Source: Prado023 sp964418695 (GTDB lineage Bacteria > Actinomycetota > Actinomycetes > S36-B12 > CAIYMF01). From it: a DNA stretch of 64,000 nt. Made by a program: the position numbers and the translations under genes. The notes beneath the pieces were generated by a model that saw only the letters and a program-made list of their open reading frames with translations, was not told where the DNA came from and ran no database searches. Positions 8,031 to 15,702 of the stretch are shown one piece after another. The stretch lies in NCBI GenBank assembly GCA_964418695.1, contig CAYQMN010000010.1, positions 51,366-115,365 of the forward strand, in the 5' to 3' direction. Position 1 is the stretch's first letter; each line of letters starts with the position of its first letter.

Positions 8031-8951
8031 TCACCCGTGGGGGAGGACCAGCTCGTCGATCAGCTCGGCGGCGGAGGACCGCCACCCGTAGCGGCGCTCC
8101 GCGCTCCCGTCCGTCGACTCGGCCAGCGTCAGCAGCGCCTTCCACAGGGCCCACCCGCGGGCCCGGACCCAGTCGGCCTCGTCGACCTCCAGGGCCGCCG
8201 CGAACGCCGCACGCGCCGGTCCGCTGAACAGCGTCCACGCCGCCACGAGGTCGCAGGCCGGGTCGCCCACGGCACAGCAGCCGAAGTCGATCACCGCGAC
8301 GAGCCGGCCGCCGAGCACGAGCAGGTTGCTGGCGGTCAGATCCCCGTGTACCCAGCGCGTGCGAGTGGACGCCGGCGCGGCCATCGCCGCGGCCCAGGTG
8401 CGCCGCGCGGCAGGCCCGTCGATGGACCCTTCCAGCCGCTCGATCGTGCTGCGCGTCTGCTCGTCGTAGTGGCTCGCCGGCCCGCCCCGCCACCAGCTGT
8501 GGTCGCCGGCGGCGGGACCGCCGGAAGGGTCGACGCTCTGCAGACTCGCGAGGAAGCCGCCCACGTCCGCGGCCAGGGTCGGCAGGTCGACCACCCGGTC
8601 CGGGCGGACCGGCTCGCCGGCGATCCACTCGTAGACCGACCACTCCCACGGATAGCCGCAGCTCGGGCGGCCACGTCCGACCGGCCGGGGGATGGCGACG
8701 GGCAGCCGCGGCGCGAGCCACGGCAGCCAGCGCTGCTCCTTGGCCACCGCGTCGGCGTAGGGCGGCGCGCTGGGCAGCTCGCGGCGAGGTGCTCGCCGAC
8801 CCTGGAAGGTGCGGTTGTCCCATCCCTGCCAGGGCACGGGGGAGACTGGCTCGTCGGCCCACGCCGGGAACTGCTCGCGCAGCAGCGCGCGCACCAGGTC
8901 GGCGTCGGGCTCCACCACGGCATCGTGGCAGGGGCGCCTTCCCGGGCGCAC
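8031..8951 (-). CDS. Aminoglycoside phosphotransferase-family kinase (APH), with two compensating frameshifts
   Basis: Small-molecule kinase of the APH/choline-kinase fold, 306 residues. Catalytic loop VHGDLTASNLLV and metal-binding IDFGCCAVGDPACDL are intact. The family normally reads WDNRTF, then a G-loop strand of the type RVGEHLAARLPSA. Here the frame reads QGRRAPRRE between NRTF and LPSAPPY, while the neighbouring frame across 8778-8804 encodes RVGEHLAA. One extra base near 8804-8805 and one missing base near 8778 therefore displace about nine residues of the nucleotide-binding strand. Upstream and downstream frames agree, so length is kept. This could be a real double mutation or assembly error. 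The physiological substrate is unknown and antibiotic resistance should not be assumed. The start at 8951 is uncertain; GTG starts further in are possible. Confidence 0.82.
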   Translation of the reverse strand: MRPGRRPCHDAVVEPDADLVRALLREQFPAWADEPVSPVPWQGWDNRTFQGRRAPRRELPSAPPYADAVAKEQRWLPWLAPRLPVAIPRPVGRGRPSCGYPWEWSVYEWIAGEPVRPDRVVDLPTLAADVGGFLASLQSVDPSGGPAAGDHSWWRGGPASHYDEQTRSTIERLEGSIDGPAARRTWAAAMAAPASTRTRWVHGDLTASNLLVLGGRLVAVIDFGCCAVGDPACDLVAAWTLFSGPARAAFAAALEVDEADWVRARGWALWKALLTLAESTDGSAERRYGWRSSAAELIDELVLPHG

Positions 8952-8982
8952 CGGCGCGCCAAGGGCGTCCGAGCCGGGCCGG

Positions 8983-8988
8983 TAGCCT
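8983..8988 (+). promoter_or_regulatory. Candidate -10 element for aspS-copC-ctaG
   Basis: TAGCCT is followed by a leader of about 35 nt containing AGGAG at 9017-9021, eight bases before the ATG at 9030. Confidence 0.4.
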
Positions 8989-9029
8989 TCGCCCTGTCGA
9001 ATCCCCCGCTCGATTCAGGAGTACCACCG

Positions 9030-10775
9030 ATGATGCGCACACACGGGGCCGGCACCCTGCGGGCCGAGCACGCCGGGTCCACGGTCACCCTGGCCGGCTG
9101 GATCGGCCGGCGCCGCGACCACGGCGGGGTCGCCTTCCTGGACCTGCGCGACGGCTCCGGCACCGTGCAGGTCGTGGTCCACGACCCGGCGGTCGCGCAT
9201 CCGCTGCGCAACGAGTTCTGCGTGCGGGTGACCGGCGAGGTGGTCACCCGGCCTGAGGGCAACGAGAACCCCGAGCTGGCCACCGGCGCGATCGAGGTGA
9301 CGGTCACCGACCTGGAGGTGCTCTCCGAGTCCGCCGCGCTGCCCTTCCCGATCGACGAGCACATCGAGGTCGGCGAGGAGGCGCGCCTGCGCTACCGCTA
9401 CCTGGACCTGCGCCGGCCCGAGCCCGCCCGGATCATGCGGCTGCGCTCGAAGGTCAGCCAGATCGCCCGCGAGGTGCTCTACGAGCGCGACTTCCTGGAG
9501 ATCGAGACCCCGACGCTGACCCGATCGACCCCCGAGGGAGCCCGGGACTTCCTGGTGCCCGTGCGGCTGCAGCCGGGCAGCTGGTACGCACTGCCGCAGT
9601 CCCCGCAGCTGTTCAAGCAGCTGCTGATGGTCGCCGGCATGGAGCGCTACTTCCAGATCGCGCGCTGCTACCGCGACGAGGACTTCCGCAAGGACCGCCA
9701 GCCCGAGTTCACCCAGCTCGACGTCGAGATGAGCTTCGTCGAGCAGGCCGATGTCCTGGAGATCGGCGAAGCGGTGATCCGCGCGATCTGGGCCGGCACG
9801 ATCGGCCACGAGATCGGCGAGATCCCGCACATGACCTACGCCGAGGCGATGCGCCGGTTCGGCTCGGACAAGCCCGACCTGCGGTTCGGCGTGGAGCTCG
9901 CCGAGCTCACCGAATACTTCGCGGACACCACCTTCCGGGTGTTCCAGGCGCCCTACGTCGGCGCGGTCGTGATGCCCGGCGGCGGCTCGCAGTCCCGGCG
10001 CACGTTCGACGCCTGGCAGGAGTGGGCCAAGCAGCGCGGCGCGAAGGGGCTGGCCTACGTCACGGTCGCCGAGGACGGGACGCTGGGCGGCCCGGTCGCC
10101 CGCAACCTGTCCGAGACCGAGCTCGCGGGACTGGCCGGCATCACCGGCGCCCAGCCCGGCGACTGCATCTTCTTCGCCGCCGGGCAGGCACCCGAGGCGC
10201 GCGCCCTCCTGGGGGCCGCGCGGCTGGAGATCGCCGAGCGCGGCGGCCTCATCGAGCCGGGCACCTGGTCGTTCCTCTGGGTCGTCGACGCTCCGGTGTT
10301 CGAGGCGGTCGTGGCCGACGACGGAACTCCGGGCTGGACGGCGGTGCACCACCCGTTCACCTCGCCGAACGCCGAGTGGATCGACCGGTTCGAGGAGTCC
10401 CCGGGCGAGGCGCTCGCCTACGCCTACGACATGGTCTGCAACGGCAACGAGATCGGCGGCGGCTCGATCCGTATCCATCGCGGCGACGTCCAGGAGCGCG
10501 TGTTCAGGGTCCTGGGCATCGACGAGCAGGAGGCGCGCGACAAGTTCGGCTTCCTGCTCGACGCGTTCGCCTACGGCCCGCCGCCGCACGGCGGCATCGC
10601 CTACGGCTGGGACCGGATCGTCATGCTGCTCACCGGCGCGGCGTCGCTGCGCGACGTCATCGCCTTCCCGAAGACCGGCGCCGGGCACGACCCGCTGACC
10701 GGCGCGCCCACGCCCATCACCCCGGCTCAGCGCCGGGAGGCCGGCATCGACGCCAAGCCGGAGGGTGTGGCATGA
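9030..10775 (+). CDS. aspS: Aspartyl-tRNA synthetase, probably non-discriminating (Asp/Asn)
   Basis: Class II synthetase, 581 residues: N-terminal OB-fold anticodon-binding domain (about 1-105), catalytic domain, and the bacterial GAD insertion (about 290-400). Motifs: TRSTPEGARDFLVP, ARCYRDEDFRKDRQPEFTQLD (motif 2) and GIAYGWDRIVMLL (motif 3). Residue 31 is His in RRRDHGGV. In bacterial AspRS, His at this position is associated with the non-discriminating form that also charges tRNA-Asn, while discriminating enzymes carry Leu; this implies Asn-tRNA made through GatCAB (inference). ATG 9030 is preferred over 9033 because of the spacing from AGGAG. The stop overlaps the copC start (ATGA). Confidence 0.96.
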   Translation: MMRTHGAGTLRAEHAGSTVTLAGWIGRRRDHGGVAFLDLRDGSGTVQVVVHDPAVAHPLRNEFCVRVTGEVVTRPEGNENPELATGAIEVTVTDLEVLSESAALPFPIDEHIEVGEEARLRYRYLDLRRPEPARIMRLRSKVSQIAREVLYERDFLEIETPTLTRSTPEGARDFLVPVRLQPGSWYALPQSPQLFKQLLMVAGMERYFQIARCYRDEDFRKDRQPEFTQLDVEMSFVEQADVLEIGEAVIRAIWAGTIGHEIGEIPHMTYAEAMRRFGSDKPDLRFGVELAELTEYFADTTFRVFQAPYVGAVVMPGGGSQSRRTFDAWQEWAKQRGAKGLAYVTVAEDGTLGGPVARNLSETELAGLAGITGAQPGDCIFFAAGQAPEARALLGAARLEIAERGGLIEPGTWSFLWVVDAPVFEAVVADDGTPGWTAVHHPFTSPNAEWIDRFEESPGEALAYAYDMVCNGNEIGGGSIRIHRGDVQERVFRVLGIDEQEARDKFGFLLDAFAYGPPPHGGIAYGWDRIVMLLTGAASLRDVIAFPKTGAGHDPLTGAPTPITPAQRREAGIDAKPEGVA

Positions 10776-11362
10776 GAAGCGCGCTCATGGCCGGGGTCCC
10801 TCCGCGTGGTGGGACGCGGCTCGCGGCGCTGATGGCAGCGGCGCTGCTGGCCGTCGTCGCGCTGCTTCTGGGCGGCGCCGGCCCGGTGGCCGCGCACGCC
10901 GAGCTCGAGTCGTCCTCGCCTCCGAACAACTCGATCCTGGCGCAGCCGCCGGTCCGGGTGTCCTTCACGTTCGGCGAGGATCTGCTCAAGAAGGGCAACG
11001 CGCTGGTCGTCACCAATCTGGACACCGGGCTGAAGATCGCGACCGAGAAGGCGACGGTGGACGGGGCGACGATCTCGATCCCGTGGCCGCAGGTCGCCGA
11101 TGCCGGCCGGTTCCGGGTGTCCTACCGGGTGGTGTCCGAGGACGGACACCCGGTCAAGGGCAAGATCCGGTTCGTGATCCAGGGGCTGGCCTCGCCCTCG
11201 ATCACGCCGGCCCCGCCGACGCCGTCGCCGAGCCCGATCCTGGCCCCGGCACCCGGGGACACCGAGGACTCCGGGGTCCTGGCCTGGACCCTGGTGATCG
11301 GCGTCGTGGTCCTGGGTGCGGTGGGGATCACCATCTGGTCGATGAGGCGCAGCCGGCGATGA
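10772..11362 (+). CDS. CopC-domain copper-binding protein, secreted and C-terminally anchored
   Basis: 196 residues. A signal peptide (LAALMAAALLAVVALLLGGAGPVAAHA) is cleaved so that the mature protein begins near HAELESSSPP, where the N-terminal His is the typical copper ligand of CopC. The CopC/YobA immunoglobulin-like domain spans about residues 43-135 and ends with a conserved SEDGHPVKGKIRF, which supplies the second His. A Pro/Ser linker and a C-terminal membrane span (WTLVIGVVVLGAVGITIW) followed by RRSRR anchor it outside the membrane. It overlaps aspS and the next gene by four bases each, so all three are probably co-transcribed; partner of the CopD/CtaG protein. Confidence 0.92.
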   Translation: MRSALMAGVPPRGGTRLAALMAAALLAVVALLLGGAGPVAAHAELESSSPPNNSILAQPPVRVSFTFGEDLLKKGNALVVTNLDTGLKIATEKATVDGATISIPWPQVADAGRFRVSYRVVSEDGHPVKGKIRFVIQGLASPSITPAPPTPSPSPILAPAPGDTEDSGVLAWTLVIGVVVLGAVGITIWSMRRSRR

Positions 11363-13392
11363 CCAGCCCGTCCGCCACGGACCTGGACGCCCCGGCCACC
11401 CCGCAGCGGCCCGGCTGGGCGCCCCTGCCGTGGATGGTCTGGGCGATCACCGCGCTGGTCAGCCTCGGCGTGGCGGCCGCCGTGGCCGGCATCCTCTGGG
11501 CGCCGTCCGACGACGGGCTGCCCGACGCCGGCGCCCTCGTGGTCGACGGGCTTCCGCTCCTGCGCCTGGTCGGGCTGGGCGCGGGCATCACGATGCTCGG
11601 GGCCGCCCTGCACGTCCTGGTCCTGGACCCGGCGTCCCCGGGGCCGGCGGGCCGGCCGGACCGGACCGCCCGCCGGGGGCTGCGGATCGCCGCGATCGCC
11701 GCGATCGTCCTGGCGGTGAGCTCGGTCGTCGGCGCGCTGATGGCCCTGGCCGACGTGCTCGGGGTGCCGCTGCAGCAGGCGATCGATCCGCCGATCCTGG
11801 TCACCTTCCTCTGGTACGTCGAAGTCAGCCGCGCGCTGCTGCTGACCGCGGCGCTGGCCGGGGCGGTCGCCGCCGCGCTGTGGCAGGTGCGCACCCTGGG
11901 TGCGGCCGCCGTGTGGTGCGGGATCGGCGTGGTCGCGGTCGGCGTGCCCAGCCTCACCGGTCACGCCGCCGGGCTGGGCAGCCACTCGGTGGCGCTGGTG
12001 AGCGGATTCCTGCACGCGGTCACGGCCTCGGTGTGGACCGGCGGCGTGCTCTCGCTGGGCGTCTCGGCGATGCAGCGCGATCCGGCGCTGGGGCAGCGGA
12101 TCCGGCGCTTCGGGCCGGTGGCCATCGGGGCGGTCGCGGTGCTGGCAGTCAGCGGCTTCGCGTCGGCGGCCGCTCGGATGGACTCGCTCGGCGAGCTGCT
12201 GAGCACCACCTACGGCCGGATGGTCCTGGTCAAGATCCTCGCGCTGGTGGCCGCCGGGGCAGCCGGCCTGCTCGTGCGCCGCGCACGGGCGCAGGGGGTG
12301 CGGCCGGCCCGGATGCTGGTGGAGGTGGTGCCCCTGGGCATCGCCGTCGGGGTCGCGGTGGTCCTGGCCCGCACGCCGTTCCCGCGGCAGCCGGTCGCGC
12401 TGCCCAGCTACGCCGAGGAGCTGCTCGGCTACCTGTTCCCGCCGGCCCCCACCTGGCGCTCGGTGGTCCTGGGCTGGCACGCGGACTGGGTGTGGCTGGC
12501 CGTGGCCGTGATCGGCGTCGGGGCGTACGTCGCGGGGTTCGTGGTGCTGCGCAGCCGCGGGGACAGCTGGCCGGTCGGCCGGCTGGTCAGCTGGGTCGGC
12601 GGCTGGCTGGTGATCGTCTGGGCCACCTGCGGGGGCGTGGCCCTGTACGCGCCCCTCTCGTTCAGCCTGCACATGGTCTCCCACATGGCACTGTCGATGA
12701 TGGCCCCGATCCTGCTGGTGCTGGGCGGTCCGATCACGCTGACCCTGCGTGCGCTGCCGCCCGCCCAGGGCGAGGGCCGCGGCCTGCGGGAGTGGATCGT
12801 GTGGGCCCTGCACACCCCGGTCACCCGGGTTCTGACCCATCCCGTGGTCGTGCTGTTCCTCTACACGGTGGGGCTCTACGGCCTCTACTACACGTCGCGG
12901 TACGCGGACCTGATGGCCAGCCACCTCGGGCACCTGGCCATGCAGGTGCACTTCCTGCTGGTCGGCTACCTCTTCTACTGGGTCGTGATCGGCGTCGACA
13001 TCAGCCCTCGGCGGCTGGGCTACCCGGTCAAGCTCGGCCTGCTCATGGGCGCTCTGGTCCTGCATTCGTTCTTCGCGCTGCCGATGATGATGACCGCCGA
13101 GCCGATGGTGCCGGGCTGGTACGCGCTGGTGCGCGCACCGTGGATGACCGACCCGCTGGGCGACAGCCACGTCGCCGGTGGCATCGCGTGGGCGTTCGGC
13201 GAGATCCCGGCGCTGATCGTGGCGTTCGTGCTGGCGCTGCAGTGGGCCCGCTCCGACGATCGCGAGGCGCGCCGCCGTGACCGGCGGGCCGATCGCGACG
13301 GCGACGCCGAGCTGCGCGACTACAACGAGCGTCTGGCCAGGCTCAGCTCACCGCAGGACCAGCCGGAGGAGCCGAACCAGCCCGGGGAGTGA
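11359..13392 (+). CDS. CopD-CtaG fusion: copper transport / cytochrome c oxidase assembly membrane protein
   Basis: 677-residue polytopic protein. The N-terminal half (about 20-340) has eight or more spans and the CopD features WYVEVSRALLL and FLHAVTASVWTGGVLSLG. The C-terminal half (about 370-640) is a caa3-type CtaG domain with many His and Met in helices: SFSLHMVSHMALSMMAPILLVLGGP, HLAMQVHFLLVGYLFYWVVIG and LVLHSFFALPMMM. Together with CopC it probably passes copper to cytochrome oxidase (inference from family knowledge). The ATG lies within the copC stop. The C-terminus is charged and ends in a Glu/Pro/Gln tail. This two-domain fusion is common in actinobacteria. Confidence 0.93.
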   Translation: MTSPSATDLDAPATPQRPGWAPLPWMVWAITALVSLGVAAAVAGILWAPSDDGLPDAGALVVDGLPLLRLVGLGAGITMLGAALHVLVLDPASPGPAGRPDRTARRGLRIAAIAAIVLAVSSVVGALMALADVLGVPLQQAIDPPILVTFLWYVEVSRALLLTAALAGAVAAALWQVRTLGAAAVWCGIGVVAVGVPSLTGHAAGLGSHSVALVSGFLHAVTASVWTGGVLSLGVSAMQRDPALGQRIRRFGPVAIGAVAVLAVSGFASAAARMDSLGELLSTTYGRMVLVKILALVAAGAAGLLVRRARAQGVRPARMLVEVVPLGIAVGVAVVLARTPFPRQPVALPSYAEELLGYLFPPAPTWRSVVLGWHADWVWLAVAVIGVGAYVAGFVVLRSRGDSWPVGRLVSWVGGWLVIVWATCGGVALYAPLSFSLHMVSHMALSMMAPILLVLGGPITLTLRALPPAQGEGRGLREWIVWALHTPVTRVLTHPVVVLFLYTVGLYGLYYTSRYADLMASHLGHLAMQVHFLLVGYLFYWVVIGVDISPRRLGYPVKLGLLMGALVLHSFFALPMMMTAEPMVPGWYALVRAPWMTDPLGDSHVAGGIAWAFGEIPALIVAFVLALQWARSDDREARRRDRRADRDGDAELRDYNERLARLSSPQDQPEEPNQPGE

Positions 13393-13488
13393 CCCCGCAA
13401 GGCGCGGGCCTGCGAGGGGAGTGAGCCCGCCGGAGATGCGGGTTCGGCCGAGCGTGCGCGCAGACCTGCGCGAATCGCCCCTCGACCT

Positions 13489-13520
13489 GCGCTGAACGGA
13501 CGCATATGTCCGCTCAGCGC
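13489..13520. terminator. Hairpin downstream of ctaG
   Basis: A 13-bp stem with one mismatch (13489-13501 pairs with 13508-13520) and a 6-nt loop, located about 100 bp after the ctaG stop and before the rarA promoter. No T tract follows. Confidence 0.5.
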
Positions 13521-13571
13521 GGGTTCTCGGCGGTCTGGCCGGGATCAGCCGGTGGGGGCCCGCGGGCGTGC

Positions 13572-13577
13572 CATCAT
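13572..13577 (+). promoter_or_regulatory. -10-like hexamer at a leaderless start (rarA)
   Basis: CATCAT ends 6 nt before the GTG at 13584, so transcription would begin at the start codon. This spacing decides the start choice for rarA. Confidence 0.5.
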
Positions 13578-13583
13578 GGGCGC

Positions 13584-15113
13584 GTGCCGGGCCCTTCTCG
13601 GTCCGATGCCCTCGGGCCCTCGCTGTTCGACTCCGTGCCGGACGCTGCCGGCGCCCCCACGTCCGGCCCGCCCTCAGGCCAGGCCCGCGGCCCGGAGCGT
13701 GCGTCGGCGCCGCTGGCGGCCCGGATGCGCCCGGACACCCTCGACGAGCTCGTCGGCCAGGCCGAGCTGGTCGCACCCGGCTCGCCGCTGCGCCGGCTCA
13801 TCGAAGGGTCGGGGGCCACGTCGCTGCTGCTCTGGGGGCCGCCGGGCACCGGCAAGACGACCCTGGCGTCGCTGGTCAGCAGGGCGGGCGGCCGCCGGTT
13901 CGTCGAGCTCTCGGCCGTCACCGCCGGGGTGAAGGACGTGCGGGCGGCGATCGACGAGGCGCGGCTGCACATGGCGCCCACCGTGCTGTTCATCGACGAG
14001 GTCCACCGGTTCACCCGCACCCAGCAGGACGCGCTGCTGCCCGCGGTCGAGCACGGCTGGGTCACGTTCGTCGGGGCCACTACCGAGAACCCCTCGTTCA
14101 GCGTCATCGCCCCGCTGCTCTCGCGCTCGCTGCTGCTGACCCTCAAGCCCTTGGGCGACGAGGAGATCGGCGTGCTGCTGGACCGGGCGGTGGCCGACGA
14201 GCGCGGGCTGGGCGGCCGGGTCCGGCTGGCCGTGGACGCGCGGGCCGATCTCGTCCGGCTGGCCGGCGGGGACGCCCGGCGAGCGCTCACCTACCTGGAG
14301 GCGGCCGCCCAAGGCGCCTCGTCCCGCCGCGGCGCCGAGGCCCCGGAGCTCGCCGCCGAGCACGCAGGCGGTGCAGGCGACCCGCATCGTTCCGAGAGGC
14401 ACCCCGAGGCGACCGTCGCACAGACGCGCGGAGCAGACGATGCCCCACCTTCCGCGAGGTCCGTCCCGGAGGTGACCGCCGCGCTGGTGGCGGCGGCCGT
14501 CGACCGGGCGCTGGTCCGCTACGACCGCTCCGGTGACCAGCACTACGACGTGATCTCCGCGTTCATCAAGAGCGTCCGAGGCTCGGACGTCGACGCCGCG
14601 CTGCATTACCTGGCCCGGATGATCGAGGCCGGCGAGGATCCGCGCTTCATCGCCCGCCGCCTGGCGATCCTGGCCAGCGAGGACGTCGGGTTGGCCGACC
14701 CGACCGCGCTGGGCGTCGCCACCGCCGCGATGACCGCGGTGGCCCAGATCGGGATGCCCGAGGGCCGGCTGCCGCTGGCCCAGGCCACGATCCACCTGGC
14801 GGTGGCGCCGAAGTCCAACGCGGTGATCCGCGCGATCGACGCCGCGCAGGCCGACGTCCGGTCGGGCCGGATCGGGGTGGTGCCCGCGGCCCTGCGCGAC
14901 GGCCACTACGCGGGCGCCCGCGACCAGGGCGTGCGCGGCTACGTCTACCCGCACGACGACCCGGCCGGGGTGGTCGCCCAGCAGTACCCGCCGGACCGCC
15001 TGGTCGGCCGGGTCTACTACGAGCCCACCGACCGAGGAGTGGAGGCCCGCCTCGGCGACCGAGTGGAGTGGCTCCGCAGCACGGTGAACGGCACCAAGCC
15101 CGAAGCGCCCTGA
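13584..15113 (+). CDS. rarA: Replication-associated recombination protein RarA (MgsA), AAA+ ATPase
   Basis: DNA-dependent ATPase acting at stalled replication forks. 509 residues from the GTG at 13584. The N-terminus (LGPSLFDSV) resembles the RarA tail that binds SSB or other partners. Walker A is GPPGTGKTT (about residue 86), Walker B LFIDEVHRF, sensor 1 GATTENPSF, then DARRALTYLEAA. The C-terminal cluster has RYDRSGDQHYDVISAFIKS and PEGRLPLAQA. Between the AAA lid and the C-terminal part (about residues 250-295) there is a poorly conserved insertion rich in Ala, Glu and Arg; its DNA contains an imperfect repeat (14390-14417 resembles 14450-14478). Catalytic residues are intact. Confidence 0.94.
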   Translation: MPGPSRSDALGPSLFDSVPDAAGAPTSGPPSGQARGPERASAPLAARMRPDTLDELVGQAELVAPGSPLRRLIEGSGATSLLLWGPPGTGKTTLASLVSRAGGRRFVELSAVTAGVKDVRAAIDEARLHMAPTVLFIDEVHRFTRTQQDALLPAVEHGWVTFVGATTENPSFSVIAPLLSRSLLLTLKPLGDEEIGVLLDRAVADERGLGGRVRLAVDARADLVRLAGGDARRALTYLEAAAQGASSRRGAEAPELAAEHAGGAGDPHRSERHPEATVAQTRGADDAPPSARSVPEVTAALVAAAVDRALVRYDRSGDQHYDVISAFIKSVRGSDVDAALHYLARMIEAGEDPRFIARRLAILASEDVGLADPTALGVATAAMTAVAQIGMPEGRLPLAQATIHLAVAPKSNAVIRAIDAAQADVRSGRIGVVPAALRDGHYAGARDQGVRGYVYPHDDPAGVVAQQYPPDRLVGRVYYEPTDRGVEARLGDRVEWLRSTVNGTKPEAP

Positions 15114-15125
15114 GCTCCCGGTCCT

Positions 15126-15140
15126 GGTCTCGACGAGGTC
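15126..15140. repeat. Intergenic copy related to a GGTCTCGAC...CGACC element
   Basis: GGTCTCGACGAGGTC resembles a short inverted-repeat element seen also at 54649, 54720 and 56323. It sits in the rarA-15298 gap (15114-15297), which otherwise shows only the promoter of the next gene. Confidence 0.35.
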
Positions 15141-15283
15141 GGGCGGTGGCCACTCGGTCACCAGCCTCGGATCAGGGGAGGCCTCGTCGCAGACCAGACC
15201 CGTGTGGGTCCAGCGGGTCGCCACCACACCCCAGCGACCAGCCGCCCGGCCAGACTCAGTGCAGCACTCGTGGGAAACCGGAC

Positions 15284-15289
15284 TAGGGT
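15284..15289 (+). promoter_or_regulatory. -10-like hexamer just upstream of the 15298 gene
   Basis: TAGGGT ends 8 nt before the ATG at 15298, so the mRNA would have almost no leader. It may also serve alaS. Confidence 0.45.
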
Positions 15290-15297
15290 TCGGCTTC

Positions 15298-15669
15298 ATG
15301 AGTCGCGTGTTCTGGGTTGCCGTCGGTGCTGTGGGCGGCGTGATGGCCTACCGCCGCGGCGTCGCCGCGGTGGTCACGGCCCGCGAGCGGGGTGCCCTGG
15401 GGACCGCGCAGGCGGCGGCCAGCACGACCAGCCGGCTGGCCGGCCGGACGGCTACCGGACTGGGTCGGCTGCAGGATCTGAAGGCCCGCCGGTCCGGGCA
15501 GCTGGTCATCGGCACCGCCGAGGAGGTCGTGGAGCTGCCCAAGCCGCGCATCAGCGCGGTCCCGGCCGGCCGGCTGGTCATCGACGACGAGGACTGGGTG
15601 CCCGGTGCGCGGCCCGCGCACCCCGACGCGCCCGGGGTGACCCGGCTCGGCGCTGCCCGCCGAGCCTGA
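15298..15669 (+). CDS. Small membrane-anchored protein of the DUF6167 type
   Basis: 123 residues: a short N-terminus, one hydrophobic segment (VFWVAVGAVGGVMAY, about residues 4-18), a helical Ala/Arg-rich region, and a hydrophilic tail with VPAGRLVIDDEDWVP. It resembles the uncharacterised membrane proteins that lie directly before alaS in many actinobacteria. The ATG follows from the start of the hydrophobic segment. It is separated from alaS by 33 bp and is probably in the same operon. Function unknown. Confidence 0.78.
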   Translation: MSRVFWVAVGAVGGVMAYRRGVAAVVTARERGALGTAQAAASTTSRLAGRTATGLGRLQDLKARRSGQLVIGTAEEVVELPKPRISAVPAGRLVIDDEDWVPGARPAHPDAPGVTRLGAARRA

Positions 15670-15702
15670 TCCCGCGGCCCCTCACCCTTCGAAGGACTCG
15701 AC

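Noticed and set aside
8031..8951. APH-like gene as an antibiotic-resistance determinant
   Set aside because: The family covers many small-molecule kinases; there is no mobile context or close resemblance to a known resistance enzyme, and the strand near the nucleotide site is disturbed.
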